Positions 55,160 through 62,464 of a stretch of 64,000 nucleotides of DNA are shown one piece after another. Location of the stretch: positions 992,001 through 1,056,000 of the forward strand of contig NC_013922.1 in NCBI RefSeq assembly GCF_000025625.1, read 5' to 3'. The position numbers and the translations under genes are program-made. Below the pieces are notes generated by a model. That model saw nothing but the letters and a program-made list of their open reading frames with translations. It ran no database searches and was not told the origin of the DNA. The stretch is from Natrialba magadii ATCC 43099. GTDB taxonomy: Archaea; Halobacteriota; Halobacteria; Halobacteriales; Natrialbaceae. Positions within the stretch are counted from its first letter, which is position 1. Each line of letters starts with the position of its first letter.

Positions 55160-55588
55160 TCAGATGCTTAGGCCGAACTCCCGCAGATCTTCTTTCCCCT
55201 GTTCGGTTACCAGATCGACCGTCCACGGCGGATTCCAGACGAGCCGAAGCTCGGCGTCGTCGACGCCCTCGACCGCCGCTGCCGTCTCCTCGACCTCCTC
55301 GGTTAGCATTTCTCGCGCCGGACAGCCCGAGTAGGTGAGCGTCATGTCGACGGTCGCGACGCCCTCAGCAACGTTGACGCCGTAGATCAGCCCGAGGTCG
55401 ACGATGCTGATCGGCATCTCCGGATCTTCGATTTCGTAGAGGGCCTCCCAGATATCGGACTCGAGTCCGGTCGCGTCCGCACCAGTTGCTGGGAGCTCTG
55501 CGGCAACGTCGCCATCGGCCGATCGGTACTCGGTGTAGGCGCAGGGCGTTGCATCGGTCTCGGTCGATTCTGGACGATTGCTACTCAT
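55160..55588 (-). CDS. paaD: Phenylacetyl-CoA epoxidase maturation factor PaaD (DUF59 part)
   Basis: This 142-residue protein has the DUF59/MIP18 domain: YEIEDPEMPISIVDLGLIYGVNV and DMTLTYSGCPAREMLTEEV (with the conserved Cys), ending in LVWNPPWTVDLVTEQGKEDL. PaaD is needed to mature the epoxidase, probably by metal cluster assembly. It lacks the C-terminal zinc ribbon, which is encoded by the next gene. An N-terminal polar extension of ~40 residues is present. It begins six bases after the paaC stop. Confidence 0.88.
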   Translation of the reverse strand: MSSNRPESTETDATPCAYTEYRSADGDVAAELPATGADATGLESDIWEALYEIEDPEMPISIVDLGLIYGVNVAEGVATVDMTLTYSGCPAREMLTEEVEETAAAVEGVDDAELRLVWNPPWTVDLVTEQGKEDLREFGLSI

Positions 55589-55594
55589 TCTGAT

Positions 55595-56527
55595 TCACTC
55601 CGGAGTTTCCATGATTTTCGTTGGCTCGCTGCGCCCCAGTTCGCGGTAGGTGTGCGTGAAGTCGTCGTAGAGGTCGACCCACGCGTCGGTGTGGGTGCCG
55701 TCCCGGCCGCGTTCGTCGGGGAGCGTCTCCTGGGTGACCTCGAATTCGAACTCGCCGTCACCTGTCTGCCCGCTCTCGGGAACGTCGAGGCCGAGCGACT
55801 CGAGGTATGGAACGACGATCGCGAGCCACTCCTCACCGAGCTCCTCGAGTGTCGCGGTTCGGAGACCGAGGTCGACGATGTCTGCCTCGATGTCGGAGCC
55901 GGCTGCTCGCGGCTCGTCGCCGCTCGCGTCGCTCGCGTCGCGTGGCGGCGCACACGGCTCGAAGATCGTCAGCGCATGCGGAAACAGCCGGTCGAGCGCT
56001 GCCTGCAGTCGCTCGTGGCCTTCTCCACTGTCGCTCTCGCCCTCGGCCAGCCGTTCGAGCCAGTTCTGGGCATGCTCGCGGTGATACCCCTCTTCCTGCT
56101 GAATCTTCGCGACTCGGTTCGCAATTTTCGGTGACGACGAGTCTTCGAGTGCTTCCAGTCGAAGCTCCTCGGCCACGTCGTAGAGATACGACCGGAGCAC
56201 TGCGTCCGCCCAGTCGCCCTCTTCGAAGGGAAGCTCGACGAGCGTACTGTGACGGAACTCCGCCGGATCGCGCTCGTAGACGAGTTCTCGCTCCGTGTAT
56301 CCGAGGTCTCCAAGCACGTCGTACCAGAGCCGGGCGTGTCCGAGTTCGTCCTGTGCGTTGTTCGCCAGCGCGAGGTCGGACTCGAGTGTCGGCGCGCGGA
56401 CCTGCCACTCGGTGTAGCGCTCGGCGAGGACGAACTCGTCGTCGGCGAGCCGTTTGATCAGGGACTCGAGTGCCTGGCGTTCGCGAGCGCTCAGGTTCTC
56501 GGGGTCACTGAAATCTGATGTCGCCAT
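55595..56527 (-). CDS. paaC: 1,2-phenylacetyl-CoA epoxidase subunit PaaC
   Basis: This 310-residue structural subunit pairs with PaaA. It keeps a ferritin-like fold with LANNAQDELGHARLWYDVLG and QQEEGYHREHAQNWLERL. The insert around 195-215 (ASDASGDEPRAAGSD) is longer than in bacterial PaaC. The start overlaps the paaB stop by one base. Confidence 0.92.
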   Translation of the reverse strand: MATSDFSDPENLSARERQALESLIKRLADDEFVLAERYTEWQVRAPTLESDLALANNAQDELGHARLWYDVLGDLGYTERELVYERDPAEFRHSTLVELPFEEGDWADAVLRSYLYDVAEELRLEALEDSSSPKIANRVAKIQQEEGYHREHAQNWLERLAEGESDSGEGHERLQAALDRLFPHALTIFEPCAPPRDASDASGDEPRAAGSDIEADIVDLGLRTATLEELGEEWLAIVVPYLESLGLDVPESGQTGDGEFEFEVTQETLPDERGRDGTHTDAWVDLYDDFTHTYRELGRSEPTKIMETPE

Positions 56528-56844
56528 CAGTCGTCACCTCGTTGTTTCTCGGCGGTCGCTTGCTCGTCTTCGGATTCGACGACCTCGCGGGCGTCGGTGC
56601 CGGTCGTGTTGTAGGCGGTCGCCCAGCGGTAGCTCTTGTCCGTTGTGCCGCCGAAGGCGACTTCGTCGCTGCCGACTTCGCCGATTTCTTCGCGTGGGAC
56701 GACCCAGAGGCTGTTCGTTGGTTTGCGCCGGCCGTGCTGGATGGCGGCGAACTGTTTGGCCATCTCGCGGTCGGGTGCGTGGACGTTGCCACAGTGGGTG
56801 TGGTACTCACCGGTCTTCGCCTGGCGGAAGACTTCCCAGATCAT
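56527..56844 (-). CDS. paaB: 1,2-phenylacetyl-CoA epoxidase subunit PaaB
   Basis: This 105-residue protein starts MIWEVFRQAKTGEYHTHCG, followed by NVHAPDREMAKQFAAIQHGR and LWVVPREEI. This is the PaaB pattern. PaaB bridges the PaaAC heterodimers in the complex. The tail is acidic. It lies two bases after the paaA stop. Confidence 0.92.
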   Translation of the reverse strand: MIWEVFRQAKTGEYHTHCGNVHAPDREMAKQFAAIQHGRRKPTNSLWVVPREEIGEVGSDEVAFGGTTDKSYRWATAYNTTGTDAREVVESEDEQATAEKQRGDD

Positions 56845-56846
56845 GA

Positions 56847-57791
56847 TTAGTCGGCCGCCTGTGGCTCGTGGCCACCGGCGGTGGGTGTGTCTGCTTCGAT
56901 CGTTTCACGGACCCAGTCGACGGCCTCCTGCGCGTGCTTGCGGCCGTTGATCTGGCCCAGTCCCGGTTCGTACTCGTTCTTCGCGATGGTGAAGAACTCG
57001 TCCCAGTCGAGGTCGTCCTCCTCGACGGCGTAGGTGCCGTCGTCGCGCTCGCGAATGCGTGGCTCGTCGGGAATCTCGAGGCCGTACTTGCGCGCCTTCG
57101 GAATGTACTGATCGAGGAAGGCGTTTCGCAGGTCGTCGTTGGACTGCTGTTTTAACCCGACTGCGGACGCGAAGTCGTGGTGGGTGCTCTTGTCGTCAGT
57201 TGGGCCGAAGAACTGGATGATACGCGGCCACCACTCTTCGAAGGCTTCCTGGGTCAACTGCTGTTCTTTTCGGGAGCCAGTCATCAGCTCCTTCAGGATA
57301 TCCTCGCCGTGTTTGACGTGGAAGCCTTCCTCGAAGCACACCTTATCCATGGCGTGGGCGTAGGGCTCCCAACTGGTCCGGCGCAGGGTCGCCTGCCGGC
57401 GCATGGCCGCACCGTCGACGAAGAACGAGATCATCGGCACTTCGACCCAGCTTTTGAGTGGGTAGTGAAAGCAGTTGAGGAACTTGCCGTCGCCGTTTGC
57501 GAGGTCGTCGAGCATCTCCTCGCGAGTCTTCACGCCGAGCGATTCCGCCGCGCGGTAGAGCAACTGCCCGTGGCCGATTTCGTCCTGGACCTTCGCGGAG
57601 AACGCCAGTTTGCGGTCGATGCTCGGCGACTGGCGGATGAACGGCCGCTCGAGGTACGCCCCCATGATCTCGCTGTTGGCGTGGAACTCGATCATCCGGG
57701 TCGCCGCCTCCCGGTACTCCCTGGGAAGGTCGTCCGCGGGGCTGAACTCCCGCGGCCCCGCGCGCTCCTTCACTGTGTTAAGATCCATCAT
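56847..57791 (-). CDS. paaA: 1,2-phenylacetyl-CoA epoxidase catalytic subunit PaaA
   Basis: This 314-residue diiron monooxygenase subunit forms the ring epoxide from phenylacetyl-CoA. The iron ligands lie in EFHANSEIMGAYLE, KVQDEIGHGQLLY and EEGFHVKHGEDIL. The start is one of two adjacent ATG codons (57791 or 57788). It is the first gene of paaA-paaB-paaC-paaD-zinc ribbon, all within a few bases of each other. No PaaE reductase gene is seen in the window, so an unlinked ferredoxin or flavoprotein must donate electrons. It is divergent from the HTH-10 regulator. Confidence 0.93.
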   Translation of the reverse strand: MMDLNTVKERAGPREFSPADDLPREYREAATRMIEFHANSEIMGAYLERPFIRQSPSIDRKLAFSAKVQDEIGHGQLLYRAAESLGVKTREEMLDDLANGDGKFLNCFHYPLKSWVEVPMISFFVDGAAMRRQATLRRTSWEPYAHAMDKVCFEEGFHVKHGEDILKELMTGSRKEQQLTQEAFEEWWPRIIQFFGPTDDKSTHHDFASAVGLKQQSNDDLRNAFLDQYIPKARKYGLEIPDEPRIRERDDGTYAVEEDDLDWDEFFTIAKNEYEPGLGQINGRKHAQEAVDWVRETIEADTPTAGGHEPQAAD

Positions 57792-57843
57792 ACCACACTA
57801 GTGGCTAGAAACGCCCTTAGCGGTTCACTGCCATATACACGGG

Positions 57844-57851
57844 CTTTAAAT
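57844..57851 (+). promoter_or_regulatory. TATA box of the HTH-10 regulator
   Basis: CTTTAAAT is centred about 36 bp before the ATG at 57884, giving a leader of roughly 10 nt. The TTTAAA core is symmetrical and could also serve paaA on the other strand. Confidence 0.5.
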
Positions 57852-57857
57852 AGCACA

Positions 57858-57876
57858 GTGGTGTCCGGTACACCAC
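57858..57876. promoter_or_regulatory. Palindrome in the paaA / regulator intergenic region
   Basis: GTGGTGT-CCGGT-ACACCAC, perfect 7-bp arms, lies between the TATA box and the ATG of the HTH-10 gene. This suits a repressor site acting on the regulator itself and possibly on paaA. Confidence 0.6.
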
Positions 57877-57883
57877 AGGTACC

Positions 57884-58528
57884 ATGATCGAGGAGTGTCT
57901 CGCCGTCGAATTTCGCGTCCACGACGACGACTGCCCGCTCGCCGAGGCAACCCGCGCCGTCGGCGACGGAATCGACGTCGACGCCCGTCCACCACAGCGG
58001 CGCGACGACGGCTACGACCTCCTCCAGTTCAGTTCCGCCCAGTCCGACGCGCTCGTCGACCAACTCGAGTCCGATGACCGCATTCGCTACCTCCACGTCT
58101 CCCGAACGAACGGGCGCTCTCGGTACCGCTGTCTCTCGAAACAGCCCTGCGTGGTCCACCGGCTCGTCGATGCCGGCCTGATTGTCGAAACCCTCCAGTA
58201 CCGCGACGGTGCGGCTATGATCTTTGGTGCTGTGGTTGGCCGAGACGTTCTCAAGGGCGTCATGGAAGCCGCGGGGGAGACGGTCGGTGTCCGACTCGAA
58301 CGCGTCTACCCGCTCCAGGCCGAAGCCAGGGAGACGCCGACCCAGCGGTGGGACCTCACCCCAGCCCAGGAGGAGTGTATCCGGACGGCACTCGAGATGG
58401 GCTACTTCGCGATTCCTCGTGAGACGTCCTCGGAGTCGGTCGCGGCGGAACTGGGGATCAGCAAGTCGGCATTTCTGGAACGGCTTCGGCGGGCAGAAGA
58501 GGCACTGTTCCGCCAGATTTTCAGTTGA
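57884..58528 (+). CDS. HTH-10 (Bat-type) regulator of the paa cluster
   Basis: This 214-residue protein has an N-terminal Bat-like sensing or dimer domain and a C-terminal HTH-10 domain: LTPAQEECIRTALEMGYFAI, ETSSESVAAELGISKSAF, ERLRRAEEALFRQIFS. It sits between paaA (divergent) and paaK (same strand) and is therefore the probable pathway regulator. Operator-like palindromes lie before its own start and before paaK. Confidence 0.85.
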   Translation: MIEECLAVEFRVHDDDCPLAEATRAVGDGIDVDARPPQRRDDGYDLLQFSSAQSDALVDQLESDDRIRYLHVSRTNGRSRYRCLSKQPCVVHRLVDAGLIVETLQYRDGAAMIFGAVVGRDVLKGVMEAAGETVGVRLERVYPLQAEARETPTQRWDLTPAQEECIRTALEMGYFAIPRETSSESVAAELGISKSAFLERLRRAEEALFRQIFS

Positions 58529-58591
58529 ACTCCGGTGTCGGTTCGTCGCTGTACTGTCGGTCCTCACCACCTCTTTCACTCACTAAACAGT

Positions 58592-58607
58592 GGTGTGTTC
58601 TCACACC
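58592..58607. promoter_or_regulatory. Inverted repeat upstream of paaK
   Basis: GGTGTG-TTCT-CACACC lies just upstream of the ACTTTTGTTT box of paaK (about 58613-58622), ending some 40 bp before the ATG at 58647. The arms resemble those at 57858-57876 (GGTGT...ACACC), so the same regulator may bind both. Confidence 0.55.
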
Positions 58608-58646
58608 CCACCACTTTTGTTTACTGCCGTAGATGTTCGATCGAAG

Positions 58647-59936
58647 ATGGGTTACACGCAGCGAGAGACGGTCCCACGGACGGAGATCAGGGAGTTACAG
58701 AACGAACGGCTCCGAGAGACGGTTCGAACCGCCTACGAGAACGTCGACTTCTACCGCGACGAACTCGAGGCGGCCGGTGTCGCGCCAGCGGATATCCAGA
58801 CCGTCGAAGACATTCACGCCCTGCCGTTTACCACGAAGGAGGACTTTCGTGACGAGTATCCGGACGGCCTCTTTGCCGTCGGTGACGAGGATGTGCAACG
58901 AATTCACGCCTCCTCGGGGACGACCGGAAAGCCGAAAATCGTCCCCTACACCGAGGGCGATATCGACGTCTGGAGCGAGGTCGTCGCCCGCTCGCTCGCC
59001 GCAGCGGGCGTCGAACCGGGTGACACTGTCCAGAACGCCTACGGCTACGGGCTGTTCACCGGTGGTCTCGGCCTCCACTACGGCATCGAGGAACTCGGCG
59101 CGACGGTGATCCCAGTCGGCGGCGGTCAGACCCAGCGCCAGATCGAACTCCTCCAGGATCTGGAGAGCGATTCGCTCTGCTGTACGCCGTCGTACTCGCT
59201 GTATCTCGCGGAGACGGCGGCCGAGATGGGTATCGACGTGGCAGACCTCCCCGTTTCGACCGTCATCTTTGGTGCTGAGCCCTGTACCGATCCGATGCGC
59301 GAGGAAATCGAAGCGCGCCTCGGCGTCACCGGTATCGACCTCTACGGCCTCTCGGAGATCATCGGCCCCGGGGTCTCGATCGAGTGTCACGAGGCCCAGG
59401 ACGGCCTGCACATCTGGGAGGACCACTTCTATCCCGAAGTGATCGACCCGACGACCGGCGAGGTGCTGCCCGAGGGCGAGGAGGGCGAACTCGTCCTCAC
59501 GACGCTCTCGAAAGCGGCGCTCCCGGTCTTGCGCTATCGGACGGGCGATCTGACGACGCTGACCACCGACGAATGCGACTGTGGCCGAACGATGGTCCGC
59601 ATGGACAACGTCACCGGCCGCGCCGACGACCTCATCATCGTCCGCGGCGTCAACTGCTACCCGAGCGAAATCGAGGACGTGGTACTCGAGTTCGATGCCG
59701 TCGAGCCGTACTATCGGATCGATCTTACGCGGGAGGACGGCCTCGACAGGATGGCGGTGACGGTCGAGCACGAGGCTGGGCTGAGTGGGGCTGAGCGTAA
59801 GACGTTGCGGGACCGACTGCTGACGCGACTCGAGAACGTGCTTTCGTTCACGCCGGACGAGTTGACGCTCGTCGGGCCTGGTGAGATCGAACGGACGGAG
59901 GTCGGGAAGGTGAAACGGGTGTACGACCACCGGTAG
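58647..59936 (+). CDS. paaK: Phenylacetate--CoA ligase PaaK
   Basis: This 429-residue AMP-forming ligase activates phenylacetate to phenylacetyl-CoA, the entry step of the pathway. The P-loop is ASSGTTGKPKIVPYT. YGYGLFTGGLGLHYG and GLSEIIGPGVSIEC are PaaK family features, as are RTGDLTTL and GRADDLIIVRGVNCYPS. The start at 58647 (MGYTQRETVPRTEI) is supported by the upstream box. The length is normal. Confidence 0.93.
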   Translation: MGYTQRETVPRTEIRELQNERLRETVRTAYENVDFYRDELEAAGVAPADIQTVEDIHALPFTTKEDFRDEYPDGLFAVGDEDVQRIHASSGTTGKPKIVPYTEGDIDVWSEVVARSLAAAGVEPGDTVQNAYGYGLFTGGLGLHYGIEELGATVIPVGGGQTQRQIELLQDLESDSLCCTPSYSLYLAETAAEMGIDVADLPVSTVIFGAEPCTDPMREEIEARLGVTGIDLYGLSEIIGPGVSIECHEAQDGLHIWEDHFYPEVIDPTTGEVLPEGEEGELVLTTLSKAALPVLRYRTGDLTTLTTDECDCGRTMVRMDNVTGRADDLIIVRGVNCYPSEIEDVVLEFDAVEPYYRIDLTREDGLDRMAVTVEHEAGLSGAERKTLRDRLLTRLENVLSFTPDELTLVGPGEIERTEVGKVKRVYDHR

Positions 59937-60043
59937 CGGTTGCGGCTGTTGGGCGGGTCGTCGCGGTTGGCGTTGAAGCCGAACCCCTCGCCGTCGGCGA
60001 TATCAATCCACCGGTGCGTTGCGCCGACCCGTCTTCGTGACAA

Positions 60044-60051
60044 ACTATTTG
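60044..60051 (+). promoter_or_regulatory. TATA box of the maoC-like gene
   Basis: ACTATTTG is centred 27 bp before the ATG at 60075, so this gene has its own leaderless promoter. Confidence 0.55.
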
Positions 60052-60074
60052 TAGACTGGTTCGAAGCTCTAGGT

Positions 60075-60548
60075 ATGGCATACAGTTACGAGCCACACTA
60101 CTTCGAGGATTTCGAAGAAGGCCAGGAGTTCGAAAGCGTCGGTCGGACCGTCACCGAGGCCGATTTCGTCATGCACTCGGCGCTGTCGGGCGACTGGACC
60201 GAACTGCACACGAACAAACACTACGCCGAGGACGGCCCCTTCGAGGGGCGCATCGCCCACGGCCCGATGACGTTCGTCCAGGCGACCGGCTTCGTCTACC
60301 GGACCGGCATCGTCGAGCGGACCGCCTTCGCCTTCCTCGGGATGAACTACATGGACCTCCCGAACCCGGTCTACATCGGCGACACGCTCTCGCTCGAGAT
60401 GGAGGTCACCGAGAAGAAGGACGTCAGCAGCCGTGACGACGCCGGCCTCGTCGTCCTCGATACCGTGATGACGAACCAGGACGACACTGTCGTCTTCGAG
60501 GGCGACATGAAGTTCCTCATCAAGACCACAAGCGGCGAGTCGGCCTAG
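60075..60548 (+). CDS. MaoC-like (R)-specific hydratase
   Basis: This 157-residue hotdog hydratase starts MAYSYEPHYFEDFEEGQ. The catalytic hydratase segment is HSALSGDWTELHTNKHYAED and GRIAHGPMTFVQATGFVYRT (Asp/His pair). In bacteria the C-terminal MaoC domain of PaaZ is the oxepin-CoA hydrolase. Placed between paaK and an enoyl-CoA hydratase/isomerase, this stand-alone MaoC could supply that ring-opening step. That is inference. Confidence 0.83.
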   Translation: MAYSYEPHYFEDFEEGQEFESVGRTVTEADFVMHSALSGDWTELHTNKHYAEDGPFEGRIAHGPMTFVQATGFVYRTGIVERTAFAFLGMNYMDLPNPVYIGDTLSLEMEVTEKKDVSSRDDAGLVVLDTVMTNQDDTVVFEGDMKFLIKTTSGESA

Positions 60549-60553
60549 AACAG

Positions 60554-61351
60554 ATGCGGGTTCACGACGACAACGCCGTCCGCTACCTCACGTTCGACCG
60601 CCCCGACAGCCGGAACGCGTTCACCGCCGAGGTCGCCCGCGAGCTGGCGGCCGAACTCGAGTCCCTCGACCCGAACGACCTCGACGCCGTCGTTTTGACG
60701 GGCGAGGGACAGGCCTTCAGCGCCGGCGGCGACATCGAGGCGATGGCCGAGCGCGACGAGACGCCACAGGAAGCCGCCGACCGGGTTCGGGAAACCGTCG
60801 GCCGGGTCGCCGAACAGCTGCTAACGAGTTCGGTGCCGATCATCGCGAAGGTCAACGGCGACGCCGTCGGCGCGGGTCTCTCGCTCGTCGCCGCCGCGGA
60901 CTTCGCTTACGCCGCCGACTCCGCCAGATTCGGCGCGACGTTCATCAACGTCGGCCTCGTCCCCGACATGGGCGGCTCGGTCACGCTCCCGCAACTCGTC
61001 GGGCTGCGCACCGCAAAGGACCTCGTGCTCACCGGCCGACTGATCGACGCCGAGACGGCCGCAGACCTCGATCTGGTCAACGAAACGGTCTCCGACGACG
61101 ATCTCGACGACCGCGTTGCGGATTGCATCGAAACACTCGCTGCAAAGCCGACCGCCAACATCGGCCTCGCAAAGCGCGCCATCCACGACAACCTGGGCCG
61201 GTCGTGGTCGGATGGACTCGAGTACGAGGCACTCACCCAGTCACTGGCGTACGGGACGCCGGCACACGAGGAGGGCGTGGATGCGTTCCTGAATCGGCGG
61301 ACGCCGTCGTTCGACGGGAGTGCTCGTGAGGACACGGACCAAAATAACTGA
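60554..61351 (+). CDS. Enoyl-CoA hydratase/isomerase (PaaG/PaaF-like)
   Basis: This 265-residue crotonase-fold protein has the oxyanion-hole segments GEGQAFSAGGDIEAMAERD and KVNGDAVGAGLSLVAAAD, then GATFINVGLVPDMGGSVTLP. The D in VPDMGG at the catalytic position fits isomerase-type members, so PaaG (epoxide to oxepin isomerisation) is the best guess in this context. It starts five bases after the maoC stop and is probably co-transcribed. Confidence 0.85.
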   Translation: MRVHDDNAVRYLTFDRPDSRNAFTAEVARELAAELESLDPNDLDAVVLTGEGQAFSAGGDIEAMAERDETPQEAADRVRETVGRVAEQLLTSSVPIIAKVNGDAVGAGLSLVAAADFAYAADSARFGATFINVGLVPDMGGSVTLPQLVGLRTAKDLVLTGRLIDAETAADLDLVNETVSDDDLDDRVADCIETLAAKPTANIGLAKRAIHDNLGRSWSDGLEYEALTQSLAYGTPAHEEGVDAFLNRRTPSFDGSAREDTDQNN

Positions 61352-61721
61352 GGTCTGATATACATTCCTATCTGATTGTTCATACCGATACCGGCTGAAC
61401 GAGCGGCAGTGACACTCGCTCTGGGAACGGATCTCGAGTGAGCCGAAACCACTGCGTAGTGATTCGTTCATCGGGACCAATCACGACTGTTATCTCTTGT
61501 ATCTGCGTCTGGTTCGGCTTCCGGTAGAACACTCACCCAGAACGGAGCAGGCCCTGGTCTGTCACAGGGCGTCTGCGTTTCACGCCACGTGGTGTTCGTT
61601 TGGCTCACGTTATCCTTCGCTGCAGTTGCTGAGTTCGCCACTCTTCCCACAATATTTCTTACTAATTCGGTAACCCATCATTTCGGGTTCTCTTCTTGAC
61701 TACTCCCAAAGTGACTTTACA
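61352..61721. other. Gene-free stretch after the crotonase gene
   Basis: About 370 bp. No gene, RNA or repeat is evident. AT content rises near 61645-61700, where a promoter for the following regulator may lie. Confidence 0.4.
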
Positions 61722-61913
61722 ATGGAAACGAAACAGAGTCACCGTCTGAACGATCGGGCTGATCAACGGGCGACTGTGAAGCCCCTCTGGCCACACGTCA
61801 CCCTGGATCAGCTTTCGACTGCAGTCACAGCCGGCACGGCCGACGTGGCCAGTACGTTCGGCCCTGACGATACCCAACGGCCCCTACCGACCCACGACAC
61901 AGACCACAGATGA
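61722..61913 (+). CDS. Possible small upstream reading frame overlapping the wHTH gene
   Basis: A 63-codon frame from ATG 61722 ends in a TGA that overlaps the next ATG (ATGA at 61910-61913), the usual sign of translational coupling. The translated protein (METKQSHRLNDRADQRATV) is not acidic and has no recognised motif. It may be a leader peptide, a small protein or chance. Confidence 0.25.
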   Translation: METKQSHRLNDRADQRATVKPLWPHVTLDQLSTAVTAGTADVASTFGPDDTQRPLPTHDTDHR

Positions 61914-62449
61914 CATACGAATCCACGAACGACGACGCACCGAGCTGGGAGTTCAAAGACCGCGACATCGCCATCCTCTGTGAACTCTCGAACGACCCGC
62001 AACTCTCCTCGCGCGAACTCACGACCGTACTCGAGGAGCAGTACGACATCGACGTCTCTCACGTCACCGTCAGCGAGTCCATTCGCCGGATGCGTGACGA
62101 GGGCGTGTTCCGTGAGGCAATCATCCCGAACGAGGAGTACTACATTTTTGCGCTCTTCGAGTTCAAGTTCAACGCGGAGAACTTCGCTGACCGCTGGCGG
62201 GACGCGATGGAGCACATCAAGCAGGACAAGCACACGCTGTTTTTCTTCCTCTCGGACGGCGAGTACCAGTGGAAGACGGTGATGATGTTCCGCAACCGCG
62301 AGGAGGTCTCGCGGTGGATTCACGACTGTTACACGGAGTACGGTGATGTAATCGCGAACGTGCGCAACTCGGCGGTGCACAACGTCCTCAAGTTCAAGAC
62401 GGATCCGCGAATCTACGAGGATCTGGGAGAGGAGCGAGCTGACGAGTAA
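61910..62449 (+). CDS. Winged-helix (Lrp/AsnC-like) regulator
   Basis: This 179-residue protein has an N-terminal winged helix: FKDRDIAILCELSNDPQLSSREL, TTVLEEQYDIDVSHVTVSESI, RRMRDEGVFREAII. A roughly 110-residue C-terminal domain with alternating hydrophobic strands (YYIFALFEFKF, HTLFFFLSDGEYQWKTVMMF) follows, perhaps an effector-binding alpha-beta domain. It is close to the catabolic genes and convergent with the dehydrogenase at 62465. Confidence 0.75.
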   Translation: MTYESTNDDAPSWEFKDRDIAILCELSNDPQLSSRELTTVLEEQYDIDVSHVTVSESIRRMRDEGVFREAIIPNEEYYIFALFEFKFNAENFADRWRDAMEHIKQDKHTLFFFLSDGEYQWKTVMMFRNREEVSRWIHDCYTEYGDVIANVRNSAVHNVLKFKTDPRIYEDLGEERADE

Positions 62450-62464
62450 CAAGTAACGAGTCCG

